Assembly (NCBI GenBank): GCA_040902585.1
Contig: JBBDXA010000006.1
Coordinates: 1 to 54,246 of the forward strand
From: JBBDXA01 sp040902585
GTDB lineage: Bacteria; Planctomycetota; Phycisphaerae; Phycisphaerales; Phycisphaeraceae
Direction of reading: 5' to 3'
DNA length: 54,246 nucleotides
The number at the start of each line of letters is the position of its first letter. The stretch's first letter is position 1. Made by a program: the position numbers and the translations under genes. Under the pieces are notes generated by a model. That model was not told the DNA's origin and did no database searches. It saw nothing but the letters and a program-made list of their open reading frames with translations. This document shows positions 1-7,948 of this stretch, piece by piece.

Positions 1-47
1 TTGCACGGGTCTTCGTCGGCGGACCTCCTCGACCCGTGGCACCCTGC
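1..47. repeat. Partial GC-rich palindromic repeat (family 2), right end
   Basis: The bases CTCGACCCGTGGCACCCTG at about 29-47 match the right end of the element seen complete at 28981-29092. The left part CACGGGTCTTC also resembles the family. The rest is cut off by the window edge. Nothing else is visible in the first 173 bases except the ribosome-binding site of the transketolase gene. Confidence 0.55.
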
Positions 48-173
48 GCAGCCGACGGTCCGCCTTGCACATCGCCGCCGCGCGGATAGATTGGTTTCCG
101 CCGCGGCCCCATGCCGATGAACCCTTCGCCGGTCGGGATAATCGCCAGCACTCACCCCTTGAAAGGATTCGTC

Positions 174-2294
174 ATGTCGGATCAGGCCACGATCGAGCAG
201 TTGTGCGTCAACACGATCCGCACGCTCTCCATGGATGCCGTGCAGAAGGCCAACTCCGGTCACCCGGGCACGCCCATGGCCATGGCGCCGGTCACCTACC
301 AGCTCTGGAATCATCACCTCCGCTTCGATCCCAACGACCCGATCTGGCCCAACCGCGATCGCTTCGTGCTTTCGATGGGCCACGCGTCGATGCTGCTCTA
401 TTCGATGCTGCACCTGTGCGAAGTGAAGGCGGTCAACCGCGCGTATGAAACCGTCGGCGAGCTGTCGGTGAAGCTCGATGACATCAAGGCGTTCCGCCAG
501 CTCGACTCGCGCTGCCCGGGCCATCCGGAGTATCGCTGGACCAGCGGCGTCGAGACCACCACAGGCCCGCTGGGCCAAGGCTACGCCACCAGCGTGGGCA
601 TGGCCATTGCCGGCAAGTGGCTGGGAGCGCATTTCAATCGTCCCGGCTTTGAGATGTTCAACCACAACGTCTACGCCCTGGGCGGCGACGGCTGCATGAT
701 GGAAGGTGCTGCCTCCGAAGCGGCGTCGCTGGCCGGCCACATGAAACTCGACAACCTCTGCTGGATTTACGACAACAACAAGATCACCATCGAAGGTGAA
801 ACCCACCTGGCCTTCAGCGAAGATGTGGCGACGCGGTTCATCGCCTATGGCTGGAACGTCACCCGCGTCGGCGATGCCAACGATCTGGCCATGCTCGAGC
901 GGGCGTTCAACGTCTTCAAGCAGACGCCCGGTCGCCCCACGCTCATCATCGTGGACAGTCACATCGGTTGGGGCGCGCCCACCAAGCAGGGCACGCACTC
1001 GGCTCACGGTGAACCGCTGGGCGCTGACGAAATCAAAGGCGCAAAGAAGAACTACGGCTTCCCGCAGGACAAAGACTTCTACATCCCCGATGGCGTCGTC
1101 AATCACTTCAAGGCAGGCATCGGCAAACGCGGCGGCGACGAACGGGCCGCGTGGTTCAAGCAGTACGACGCCTACAAGGCCAAGTTCCCCAAGGAAGCGG
1201 ATCACCTGCTCCGCATCCAAAAGCGCGAGCTGCCCGACGGCTGGGACGCGGACCTGAAGCCTTTCCCCGCCGATGCGAAAGGCATGGCCTCGCGCGAGAG
1301 CAGCGGCAAGGTCATCAACATGGTCGCCAAGAACGTGCCCTGGCTCATCGGCGGGTCGGCTGACCTCGCCCCTTCCACCAAGACGCGACTCACCTTCGAA
1401 GGCGCGGGTGAATTCGGCTCGCCCACGCTCTCGACCCCTGCAACCGTTGACTCCCACGGCCAGAAGCACGGCGGCGAAGTCTTCTCCTGGGGCGGCCGCA
1501 ACTTCCACTTCGGCGTGCGCGAACTGGGCATGGGCGCAATACTCAACGGTATGAGCCAGACCAAGGTGCGCCCCTTCGGCTCGGGCTTCTTCGTCTTCTC
1601 CGATTTCTCCCGCCCCGCCATCCGACTCGCCGCCATCAGCGAGATTCCCGTCATTTATGTCTTCACGCACGACTCCATCGGCGTCGGCGAAGACGGCCCC
1701 ACGCATCAGCCCATCGAACATCTGGCCGCGATCCGCGCGATCCCCGGCCTGATCACGCTGCGTCCCGGCGACGCCAACGAAGTCATCGAAGCCTGGCGAT
1801 GCATCATGCAGATGAAGCACGAGCCGGTCTGCCTGATCCTCTCCCGGCAGGCGATGCCCACGCTCGATCGCACCACGTACGCACCCGCATCGGGCCTGTG
1901 CAAGGGCGCGTACGTACTCGCCGATGCCGCCGCAGGCACACCCGATGTCATCCTCATCGGGACCGGCACCGAGGTGCAGTTCGTCATCGGAGCTTACGAG
2001 CAGCTCGCCAAGGAAGGCGTGAAAGTCCGCGCGGTGAGCATGCCTTCGTGGGAACTGTTTGAACATCAGTCACCTGAGTACAAAGAGTCGGTGCTGCCGG
2101 CTGGTGTGAAGGCCCGCGTCAGCGTCGAGCAGGCCTCGACCTTCGGCTGGGAGCGATACGTCGGCGAAAAGGGCAAAGCCATCGGCATGAAAACCTTCGG
2201 TGCGTCAGCTCCCTTGAAGGAACTCCAGAAGAAGTTCGGCTTCAGCGCCGAAGCGGTGGCGAGCGCGGCGAAGGAAGTGATGGCGAGGAAATAG
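174..2294 (+). CDS. tkt: Transketolase
   Basis: Transfers two-carbon ketol units between sugar phosphates in the non-oxidative pentose phosphate pathway, using thiamine diphosphate and Mg2+ in the cytoplasm. The 706-residue product is close to the usual length. Visible motifs are GHPGTPMAMAP (about 29-39), FVLSMGHASMLLYS (about 63-76), the ThDP motif GDGCMMEG (about 170-177) with the closing NN about 25 residues later, and GVGEDGPTHQPIEH (about 503-517). I chose the ATG at 174 because GAAAGGA lies 7 bases upstream. An in-frame ATG at 111 would add a 21-residue tail not expected in the family. It stands alone, convergent with the serine hydrolase gene, with a long inverted repeat between them that may end transcription from both sides. 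Confidence 0.97.
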   Translation: MSDQATIEQLCVNTIRTLSMDAVQKANSGHPGTPMAMAPVTYQLWNHHLRFDPNDPIWPNRDRFVLSMGHASMLLYSMLHLCEVKAVNRAYETVGELSVKLDDIKAFRQLDSRCPGHPEYRWTSGVETTTGPLGQGYATSVGMAIAGKWLGAHFNRPGFEMFNHNVYALGGDGCMMEGAASEAASLAGHMKLDNLCWIYDNNKITIEGETHLAFSEDVATRFIAYGWNVTRVGDANDLAMLERAFNVFKQTPGRPTLIIVDSHIGWGAPTKQGTHSAHGEPLGADEIKGAKKNYGFPQDKDFYIPDGVVNHFKAGIGKRGGDERAAWFKQYDAYKAKFPKEADHLLRIQKRELPDGWDADLKPFPADAKGMASRESSGKVINMVAKNVPWLIGGSADLAPSTKTRLTFEGAGEFGSPTLSTPATVDSHGQKHGGEVFSWGGRNFHFGVRELGMGAILNGMSQTKVRPFGSGFFVFSDFSRPAIRLAAISEIPVIYVFTHDSIGVGEDGPTHQPIEHLAAIRAIPGLITLRPGDANEVIEAWRCIMQMKHEPVCLILSRQAMPTLDRTTYAPASGLCKGAYVLADAAAGTPDVILIGTGTEVQFVIGAYEQLAKEGVKVRAVSMPSWELFEHQSPEYKESVLPAGVKARVSVEQASTFGWERYVGEKGKAIGMKTFGASAPLKELQKKFGFSAEAVASAAKEVMARK

Positions 2295-2355
2295 TCGGGC
2301 GTTGCGCGGCGAGCAAGATTGAAACCCTTCTCGCATCACCCGATCCAGCATAACC

Positions 2356-2453
2356 CCCAAGCCCAATGGCGAGGCTCGGCGAGCCGTTGGGGTATCGAGC
2401 GCAACGGGCACCCCTATACCCCGACGGCTTGCGGACTCGCCATCGGGCTTGGG
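2356..2453. repeat. Long inverted repeat between convergent genes
   Basis: Left arm 2356-2394 and right arm 2417-2453 are reverse complements over about 37 bases with roughly six differences and a two-base length difference. They enclose a loop of about 22 bases. The arms begin CCCAAGCCC and end CGGGCTTGGG. The element lies between the ends of transketolase (2294) and the serine hydrolase (2476), so it may act as a bidirectional terminator. It has no T-run, and its size and GC content also fit a REP or MITE-like repeat. Confidence 0.75.
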
Positions 2454-2475
2454 CGGCACAAATCCATCCATCTAT

Positions 2476-3648
2476 TCACTTGTCAACATGCTTCACCGCT
2501 AGCGCCTGCAAGGCCTGGCGGATTTCACTCGCGTCGCCGTTACCGAAGCCGGTGCGCTGGACCAGCATGATGAAGACCATTTGCTTCGTCGGGTCGCACC
2601 AGCTTTGCGTGCCGTGCGCGCCGCCGTGCCCGCAGGAACCGGGCGAAAGCATTGCCGTCACGCCCTGCGGGTTGCGCACAACGCAGAAGCCGTAGCCCCA
2701 ACTGTTGCCGGGCGTGAAGCCTGTTTCGATCGATTCATCCAGCAGCATCGACGTCATGTTCTTCACCGCGTCCTTCGAGAGGATGCGTTTGCCATCCAGT
2801 TCACCGCCGTTCAAGACCATCTGGTAGAAGCGGGCGAGGTCGCCAGCCGTGGAGAACAGGCCGCCCGAAGGATTGGACGTCTGCCTGGCGCCGGGCTCTT
2901 CGATGACGTACTTGTTCTCGACGCGTTCCAATCCGTCCTTCGCCTTGTTCGACTGATAGCTGCGGGCCACGCGCGCTAGCTGGGCCGCGCTCAGGTTGAA
3001 CGTGGTGTCCTTCATCTTCAAAGGCTCGACGATGCGCGTGCGCAGGAACTCGTCGTAAGGCATGCCCGAAACCACTTCAATCACCCGGCCCACCACCGTG
3101 TTCCCGCTGCCGTAACTCCACTTCGTTCCCGGTTCGTACTTCATCGGCTGGGCCGCGATCGCGTTGGCGATCTCCTCGAGCGTCGAACCCGCGACCGATT
3201 GCGAACCTCGCGCCTCGCCGATGCCGCTGCTGTGCGTCATCAGATCGCGCAGCGTGATCTCGCGCGAAGGGGGAGCGCCGTTGAGTTTGACGTCCTTGAA
3301 CGCCGGGATGTACTTGCTCACCGGATCGCTCGTCTTCAGCTTGCCTTCATCTTCCAGGATGGCCACGGCTGCGCCGGTGATGGGCTTGGTCATGGACGCG
3401 ATCCAGAAGAGCGAGTCAGCCGCCATCGGTTTGTTCGCTTCAATGTCCGCCTGCCCAACCGCATCCTGGTGGATCACCTTGCCGTCCTTCATCACAAGGG
3501 TGACGATGCCCGCGGCCTTGTGCTGCTTCACGAACGCATCCATCGATTCGTGAATCGCCTCGACGCGCGGCGAAGCGGATGAGCAACCGACCGCGAGCAG
3601 AAGGAGAAACAGCATCGAGCAGACAGGCAGGCGGCGAAGTGCGGTCAT
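2476..3648 (-). CDS. Beta-lactamase class C-like serine hydrolase, lipoprotein
   Basis: A penicillin-binding-protein/esterase-type serine hydrolase, probably anchored in an envelope membrane; the substrate cannot be told from sequence. The 390-residue product starts with a lipoprotein signal (LLLLAVGC, acylated Cys22). The catalytic S-x-x-K is SMTK at 85-88. A tyrosine motif YGSGN lies at about 179-183 and HGGAHGT near the C-terminus takes the place of the KTG/HxG motif. The ATG at 3648 follows GGAGG by about 9 bases, so it is preferred to an upstream in-frame ATG at 3693. Family members include esterases, D-amino peptidases and EstB-like enzymes, and a true beta-lactamase role is unlikely to be the default. 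Upstream lies an unusual cluster of TGTCTA repeats. Confidence 0.9.
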   Translation of the reverse strand: MTALRRLPVCSMLFLLLLAVGCSSASPRVEAIHESMDAFVKQHKAAGIVTLVMKDGKVIHQDAVGQADIEANKPMAADSLFWIASMTKPITGAAVAILEDEGKLKTSDPVSKYIPAFKDVKLNGAPPSREITLRDLMTHSSGIGEARGSQSVAGSTLEEIANAIAAQPMKYEPGTKWSYGSGNTVVGRVIEVVSGMPYDEFLRTRIVEPLKMKDTTFNLSAAQLARVARSYQSNKAKDGLERVENKYVIEEPGARQTSNPSGGLFSTAGDLARFYQMVLNGGELDGKRILSKDAVKNMTSMLLDESIETGFTPGNSWGYGFCVVRNPQGVTAMLSPGSCGHGGAHGTQSWCDPTKQMVFIMLVQRTGFGNGDASEIRQALQALAVKHVDK

Positions 3649-3699
3649 GGGCGGAACCTCCAAAGGGGCGGGCGAAGGGGACGTGCGATCCATCGTAGT

Positions 3700-4046
3700 G
3701 AGTGGTTGGGTGGCTGGCGCGGGGGCCGGGCCGGGGGCCGGGGCCGGGGGTCAAGGGTAGACACATGTCTACCTACCCCCCTACCCCCTGGTGGCCATTT
3801 TAACGTAACTCATTATGTAAACTTCATTTATCAAATGTCTACCTCATGTCTACCTCGTGTCTACTAGACACGCTTCTGGCCGGGTTTGTCGCCCTCGGCT
3901 GGCGAATGCGGGCAGACGCACCGCGCCCGCATCGAGGGGATGCGGCAGGCAACGGGGCCGGCCAATACCCGATATTTTACCTAACTATATTTGAAAGTGC
4001 AAGCACGATCGCACCGCGCGCGGCCGGGGCCGACTGGCTCATTCGG
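3700..4046. other. Intergenic stretch with G/C tract and AT-rich patch
   Basis: No gene is supported here. The stretch holds a low-complexity run built from GGGGCC words (3717-3750), the TGTCTA cluster listed separately, and an AT-rich patch at about 3970-4000 (CGATATTTTACC... ATATTTG) that stands out in GC-rich DNA and could contain promoter elements. Two ORFs on the plus strand here have no family resemblance and are rejected. Confidence 0.5.
3758..3870. promoter_or_regulatory. Cluster of TGTCTA/TAGACA half-sites, possible operator
   Basis: Six copies of the hexamer TGTCTA, counting both strands, occur in 113 bases. Two form perfect palindromes: 3758-3771 (TAGACA-CA-TGTCTA) and 3858-3870 (TGTCTA-C-TAGACA). 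Three direct copies begin at 3836, 3847 and 3858, exactly 11 bases apart, inside the repeated unit ATGTCTACCTC. Spacing by one helical turn is typical of sites for regulators that bind as tandem subunits. The cluster lies 110-220 bases upstream of the serine hydrolase start. Regulatory function is inferred, and a small tandem repeat without function is the alternative. Confidence 0.4.
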
Positions 4047-4160
4047 GTGGCTGGGGCTGGAGTCCGCGCAAGCCCCGGCCGCGGGACTCACGGCGCGCCG
4101 GCACGCTCACTTGCACACGTGTGCCTTTCCGGGGCTTCCGCGGACTCCAGCCCCAGCCAC
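4047..4160. repeat. Inverted repeat with 22-base perfect arms
   Basis: Left arm 4047-4068 (GTGGCTGGGGCTGGAGTCCG and two more bases) is the exact reverse complement of 4139-4160. Pairing continues inward for about 11 bases with one mismatch (AAGCCCC against GGGGCTT). A second palindrome, GCACACGTGTGC, sits in the loop at 4113-4124. It lies directly downstream of the HMA-domain gene, which ends at 4171 on the minus strand, so it may end that transcript. It may equally be a mobile palindromic unit. Confidence 0.75.
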
Positions 4161-4170
4161 ACAGGCGTTC

Positions 4171-4695
4171 TCACTCCGTCTTGGCGCCGAAGCCCGCTTC
4201 GCGCAGGGCGGTGACCACGGCCTTCGCATCGAACTCGCCTTCGATCACGATATTCACATCCTTCGCTTTCGCCGCGACCGCTTTGACGCCGGCGACTTTC
4301 TCCACTGCCTTCTTGATCGCCGTGGTGCAGGCTCCGCAGCAGTTGTGGCCGACGTTCAGGGCGAGTCGCTTGACTTTGCCCTCAGGCAGTTTGTCGTCGT
4401 ACTTCATGGCGAGCTTCGCGTCGCTGACCGTGCCGTGAAAGCCCGCATCCGCCAGCGCCTTGACCGCGGCGGCGGCGGCCTCGTCCGTCTCAGCCTTGAT
4501 CGTCACCGTCTTGGTTTTCTGATCCGCTTCGACCGTCGCGCCTTTCACGTCAGCCGTCGCCTTGTTCACGCCGTTGACACATGCCTTGCAGCAGAGGTGA
4601 ACATCGGTGACTTTCACTTCCGTCGCGGCGGCGGCGAAGGTCGCGGCTGAAAGAGTGATGAAACCGCAAAGGGCAACGGAGAGGGATTTGATCAT
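4171..4695 (-). CDS. Secreted protein with two heavy-metal-associated domains
   Basis: A 174-residue exported protein with a signal peptide (1 to about 24) and two ferredoxin-like HMA domains (about 26-90 and 108-172). Each domain has a doubled-cysteine metal loop: CCKAC at 35-39 and CCGAC at 119-123. That differs from the usual MxCxxC loop of copper chaperones. The two domains probably bind soft metal ions such as Cu(I), or mercury, outside the cytoplasm. This is known for HMA loops in general, but the CCxAC variant makes the metal uncertain. The ATG at 4695 has TCTGGAGC upstream. The in-frame extension to 4866 has no signal and is not used. A zf-CopZ protein, the usual partner domain of HMA in archaeal CopZ, lies 3 kb away on the same strand. 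Confidence 0.85.
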   Translation of the reverse strand: MIKSLSVALCGFITLSAATFAAAATEVKVTDVHLCCKACVNGVNKATADVKGATVEADQKTKTVTIKAETDEAAAAAVKALADAGFHGTVSDAKLAMKYDDKLPEGKVKRLALNVGHNCCGACTTAIKKAVEKVAGVKAVAAKAKDVNIVIEGEFDAKAVVTALREAGFGAKTE

Positions 4696-4880
4696 GACAT
4701 GCTCCAGAGGATTGTGGCGTCGGGGCGCCGAATTGCGCTCATACCTCCATTGACGCTGGAATACATATAGGTACAAGCTGCTGCGGCGAAATCTACCCGT
4801 TGCCCATGTGACGGTATTAAGCCCGCCAGTGCATGTCGGGAAGGAGATATGATTCTCCTCATCCACACAGGAGGTAAGGA

Positions 4881-5636
4881 ATGATCATTCTCAAATCATG
4901 GCATTCTTACAAGAAAATCGGTCTCGTCACGGATCAATGCCCTGTCTGCCAACGGCGTCGGCATTTCCATGTGAAACGCGTCAGGCAGTGGCACTCTGTT
5001 CAGTTGATCTTCATCTTCCCAAGTATCCGTAGCGACTACCTTATCACGTGCTCCGTCTGCGGCACAGCCATTTCGCGCCATCCAAAGGACTACCCTCAAC
5101 TACAGAAAAGTTGGTGGACCGGATACCGCGTTGCACCAGGCTGGATCGAACCGCCAGCCGACGTAGATGAAGTCAGGTCGGACGGCACGGTGATTACCTC
5201 AGCGCCCGCACCTGACCGCATGGCGTTGATTCGCGAACCGTTTCTGAAGATCAACGAAGCGATTCAGGCGCGCGCTGCTCAAATCTACTTTGACGGCTGG
5301 AGCAAGTGTGCTCTGGTGTTGACCATCGGCGTGCCGCTTTATCTTTTCTTCGGCGCCAATGCCGTGCAGCAGGATCGAAACAACCTGATCGCCTGCATCG
5401 TGTTCTTTGTCGGCCTTGGTGCGACAACCTGGATGGTAGTCACGGATGTGCCCCGCTGGTTGCGAAGTCGCCATCTGCCGAAGATCGTCGCCGCGCTGGC
5501 ACCGCTGCATCCAACGCTGGAGGAGTTGCAGCAGGTCGAGGCCGAGTTCAAGGCACACCACTTGAAGCTGGGGCGGCTTATCAAATCTCATCGCCTGCAT
5601 GAGGCTCTGGAAGCGTATCGCAAACGACAAGCGTGA
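4881..5636 (+). CDS. Zinc-ribbon two-TM membrane protein, function unknown
   Basis: I do not recognise a named family. The 251-residue product has an N-terminal zinc ribbon with cysteine pairs CPVC (20-23) and CSVC (57-60), a linker, and two membrane segments at about 142-160 and 168-187. A charged, probably helical cytoplasmic tail ends in EALEAYRKRQA. The start is well supported: AGGAGG sits 6 bases before the ATG. It stands alone, divergent from the HMA gene, with about 185 bases between them. Zinc ribbons followed by TM helices are common in poorly studied planctomycete proteins. The gene is real on codon pattern and ribosome-binding site, but its role is unknown. Confidence 0.8.
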   Translation: MIILKSWHSYKKIGLVTDQCPVCQRRRHFHVKRVRQWHSVQLIFIFPSIRSDYLITCSVCGTAISRHPKDYPQLQKSWWTGYRVAPGWIEPPADVDEVRSDGTVITSAPAPDRMALIREPFLKINEAIQARAAQIYFDGWSKCALVLTIGVPLYLFFGANAVQQDRNNLIACIVFFVGLGATTWMVVTDVPRWLRSRHLPKIVAALAPLHPTLEELQQVEAEFKAHHLKLGRLIKSHRLHEALEAYRKRQA

Positions 5637-5796
5637 CGGACACTACAATCTGGGCATTGGCTGCGCCGCGCGGCGCTTGCAGCCTGGCCCGCCATTGCAG
5701 ATGTCGTGCAATTACCGAACTGCCTCGGCAGTTGATCGCACTTTACGCAGGTAGACAATCTGTCTTTGGCAACCTTGAACACGAAGCTACGAATTC

Positions 5797-6732
5797 ATGG
5801 AAGACTCCTCCCGCCCCCAACGCCGTCGTCGCCGCCTGCCGCCCGAGGCGGCTAAGTCAGACTTTGCCGCCCGCAACCCTGACGGCACGCGCAAACAGCC
5901 CGGCGGCCCCAGTGCCCGCTCTCAGCAGAGGCCGCCCACCGACTGGGGCCCTGTTGCCGAGTGGTACGACGAACTCGTCGGCGATGAAGGCAGCGAGTAT
6001 CACCGCGAAGTCATCCTGCCCGGCGTCCTGCGCATGCTCTCGATCCACAAGGGCGAGCGCGTGCTGGATGTCGCCTGCGGTCAGGGCGTGCTCTGCCGGC
6101 AACTCGCGGCCAAGGGCGCGAATGTCACCGGGGTCGATGCCGCCCGCGCCCTGATCGACCTCGCCAAAAAACGCAGCGCGCCCCGCGATGAAGATGATCC
6201 CACCATCGACTTTCGCCTGCTCGATGTGCGCACGCTGGTCAACGTCGCCGAGTTCAAGGAACAGTTTCACGCCGCCGCCTGCATCCTCGCCATTCAGAAC
6301 ATCGACACCCTCCGTCCCGTGTTCGACGGCATGGCCGCGAGCCTGGTCAACGATGGCGCGGGCCGGGTCGTGATCGTGCTCAATCATCCTGCTTACCGCT
6401 CGCCGCAAGCGACGAGCTGGGGCTGGGATGAGCGTGCGAAGGTGCAGTATCGAAGGGTCGATCGGTATCTGCTGCCGCGCAAGCATCCGATCGTGACGCA
6501 TCCGGGCAAGGACCCGACGCGCTACACCTGGAGCTTTCACCGCCCGCTGGGGACGTATGTGAAAGCCTTGCGACAGGCGGGGCTGCTGGTGGAAGCGATC
6601 GAAGAATGGGCCAGCCACAAGCACAGCGATTCGGGGCCGCGGGCGAAGGCGGAGAACGATGCGCGGAAGGAGATTCCGCTGTTCATGGCGATCAAGGCGC
6701 GGAAGGTGCCGGGGTTGGGGGTGAGTGCGTGA
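5797..6732 (+). CDS. Class I SAM-dependent methyltransferase
   Basis: A Rossmann-fold methyltransferase of 311 residues. The first 48 residues are a basic, low-complexity tail rich in Arg and Pro. The fold follows with motif I VLDVACGQGVL (89-99), an acidic residue at the end of strand 2 (GVDAARALID), and an IQNIDTL region in the place of motif IV. The C-terminal part (RYTWSFHRPLGTYVKALRQA) resembles methyltransferases whose substrate is a small molecule or cofactor, but I cannot name it. The ATG at 5797 has no strong Shine-Dalgarno sequence, so a start just before the conserved fold is possible. It lies between unrelated genes on the same strand and is probably monocistronic. Confidence 0.85.
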   Translation: MEDSSRPQRRRRRLPPEAAKSDFAARNPDGTRKQPGGPSARSQQRPPTDWGPVAEWYDELVGDEGSEYHREVILPGVLRMLSIHKGERVLDVACGQGVLCRQLAAKGANVTGVDAARALIDLAKKRSAPRDEDDPTIDFRLLDVRTLVNVAEFKEQFHAAACILAIQNIDTLRPVFDGMAASLVNDGAGRVVIVLNHPAYRSPQATSWGWDERAKVQYRRVDRYLLPRKHPIVTHPGKDPTRYTWSFHRPLGTYVKALRQAGLLVEAIEEWASHKHSDSGPRAKAENDARKEIPLFMAIKARKVPGLGVSA

Positions 6733-6757
6733 GGGTGATTTGATTCGGGGCGCGATA

Positions 6758-6802
6758 GGTGCCACGGGTCGCGGAGGCTTGGCGAGGAGACCCGTGCGGA
6801 AC
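6758..6802. repeat. Short palindromic repeat (family 2)
   Basis: GGTGCCACGGGTC at the left and GACCCGTG at the right form a hairpin around GAGGCTTGGCGAGGA. The words match the longer elements at 10473-10516, 28981-29092 and 45500-45646. It sits 25 bases after the methyltransferase stop codon and may help end that transcript. Confidence 0.6.
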
Positions 6803-6860
6803 GGTGTTACGCGGATTGATTCGGCGACCTCGAGTGTTCGAACAGTCACAGTGAGAGCCA

Positions 6861-7448
6861 ATGATGAAACTCACGGATAAGGCTCGCGTCATCATCATGT
6901 GCCTTGTCGCGATGTTCGTTGTGACGAGTGTTATTTCATGTGGGCCGTCCCAGGAGTTTGTGGACGCGAAGAAAAAGTTTGCAAAGATACTCGACGACTT
7001 TGGCACTTTCACGGCCGAGGAACGGGCGACCTACTTGCGCCGCTACGATTCGCTTCAGAATTTGACACCACAGCAGCGGCAGATTTTTGCCAATGGCATT
7101 GTCTACTGGGTCACCGCTCCCCCACAAGCCACGACGATTCGTTATGCGGTAACGCTGGCAAAGAAGGCGAATCTGGCAAAGGATATACTCGATGAACTGG
7201 CCGGGATGGAGGACCGAATTCTCTATGGTGTAAGCATGGGAAAAATTCCATTTGAGGAGTTCGCCAGCGTGCCGTGGTTCACGGTGACGAAAACCTTAAA
7301 GAAGGAAATGAAGGAGTTCAGTCAAGCGGATTGGGATTTCTATTTGGAGGCTTTGCGCACGGCGACAGAGGGGATGGATCCGCCGGCAGGGTGGCGATGG
7401 CAGAGCGCGCTGCACTATTGGTTTGATCAAGCGGGGGCGGCAAAGTAA
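6861..7448 (+). CDS. Small predicted lipoprotein
   Basis: A 195-residue product with a lipoprotein signal peptide: hydrophobic stretch at about 10-25 and lipobox VISC with Cys27. The mature part is helical and charged (EFVDAKKKFAKILDDFG, EERATYLRRYDSL) and has no domain I recognise. Two adjacent ATG codons (6861 and 6864) are possible starts. It converges on the zf-CopZ gene with only 6 bases between the stop codons. Gene status is supported by the signal peptide and a continuous GC-rich third-position pattern. The function is unknown. Confidence 0.78.
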   Translation: MMKLTDKARVIIMCLVAMFVVTSVISCGPSQEFVDAKKKFAKILDDFGTFTAEERATYLRRYDSLQNLTPQQRQIFANGIVYWVTAPPQATTIRYAVTLAKKANLAKDILDELAGMEDRILYGVSMGKIPFEEFASVPWFTVTKTLKKEMKEFSQADWDFYLEALRTATEGMDPPAGWRWQSALHYWFDQAGAAK

Positions 7449-7454
7449 ATGGTC

Positions 7455-7904
7455 TCACCGCATCGCCTGCTTCGCCTTCAAATACAAGCGCTGCACCTCC
7501 CCCACGCAGCACCGGCCATCCGCCGCCTTCTCTTCGCACTTCGCCTTGCCCATCTGGCTCTTGCGGATAAGTTCGCGAATGCCTGCGGGGTTGTTGGCCT
7601 TCGCATCAGCTTCGACATCCTCAGCCTTCAATCGGAAACAGGCGCAGACGGGAGCGGCGGGGTCCTTCGGATAAATTGGACGGTTGAGCGATGATGCGGC
7701 AATCGACTGGCCGAAGCCGTCAAAGTAGGCGATCGGGCAGGTGTGCGTCGGGCAGAAGCAGGCGGAGCTGCTCAGCGGAGAAGTGTCGCCTTCGCGCAGG
7801 TGATGAGTAATGGTCAATGAAGAGACGGCTGAGCCGATCACGCCGCAGTGCGGGCAGCGAAGGTCATCGGGTTCATCGGGCTCGCGCGTGAACGCCTTGT
7901 TCAT
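7455..7904 (-). CDS. zf-CopZ domain protein, Zn and [2Fe-2S] binding
   Basis: The 149-residue product matches the N-terminal domain of archaeal CopZ, which binds one zinc and one [2Fe-2S] cluster. Ten cysteines are arranged as in that family: CPHC (17-20), CFCPTHTC (49-56), CAC (87-89), then C123 and the CC pair 132-133 in DGRCCVG. In Archaeoglobus CopZ this domain is fused to an HMA copper chaperone domain and has been proposed to reduce Cu(II) before transfer. Here it stands alone, and the nearest HMA domains are in the secreted protein at 4171-4695. The start codon precedes the first zinc ligands by only 16 residues. Family assignment is good; the role in copper handling is inferred. Confidence 0.82.
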   Translation of the reverse strand: MNKAFTREPDEPDDLRCPHCGVIGSAVSSLTITHHLREGDTSPLSSSACFCPTHTCPIAYFDGFGQSIAASSLNRPIYPKDPAAPVCACFRLKAEDVEADAKANNPAGIRELIRKSQMGKAKCEEKAADGRCCVGEVQRLYLKAKQAMR

Positions 7905-7948
7905 GCGGGCATGATAGCGGCGCTACTGGGGCGAACGCCCAGGGATTG

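Noticed and set aside
65..448. A plus-strand frame before and inside the transketolase gene
   Set aside because: It is out of frame with transketolase, Arg/His/Pro-rich and has no ribosome-binding site.
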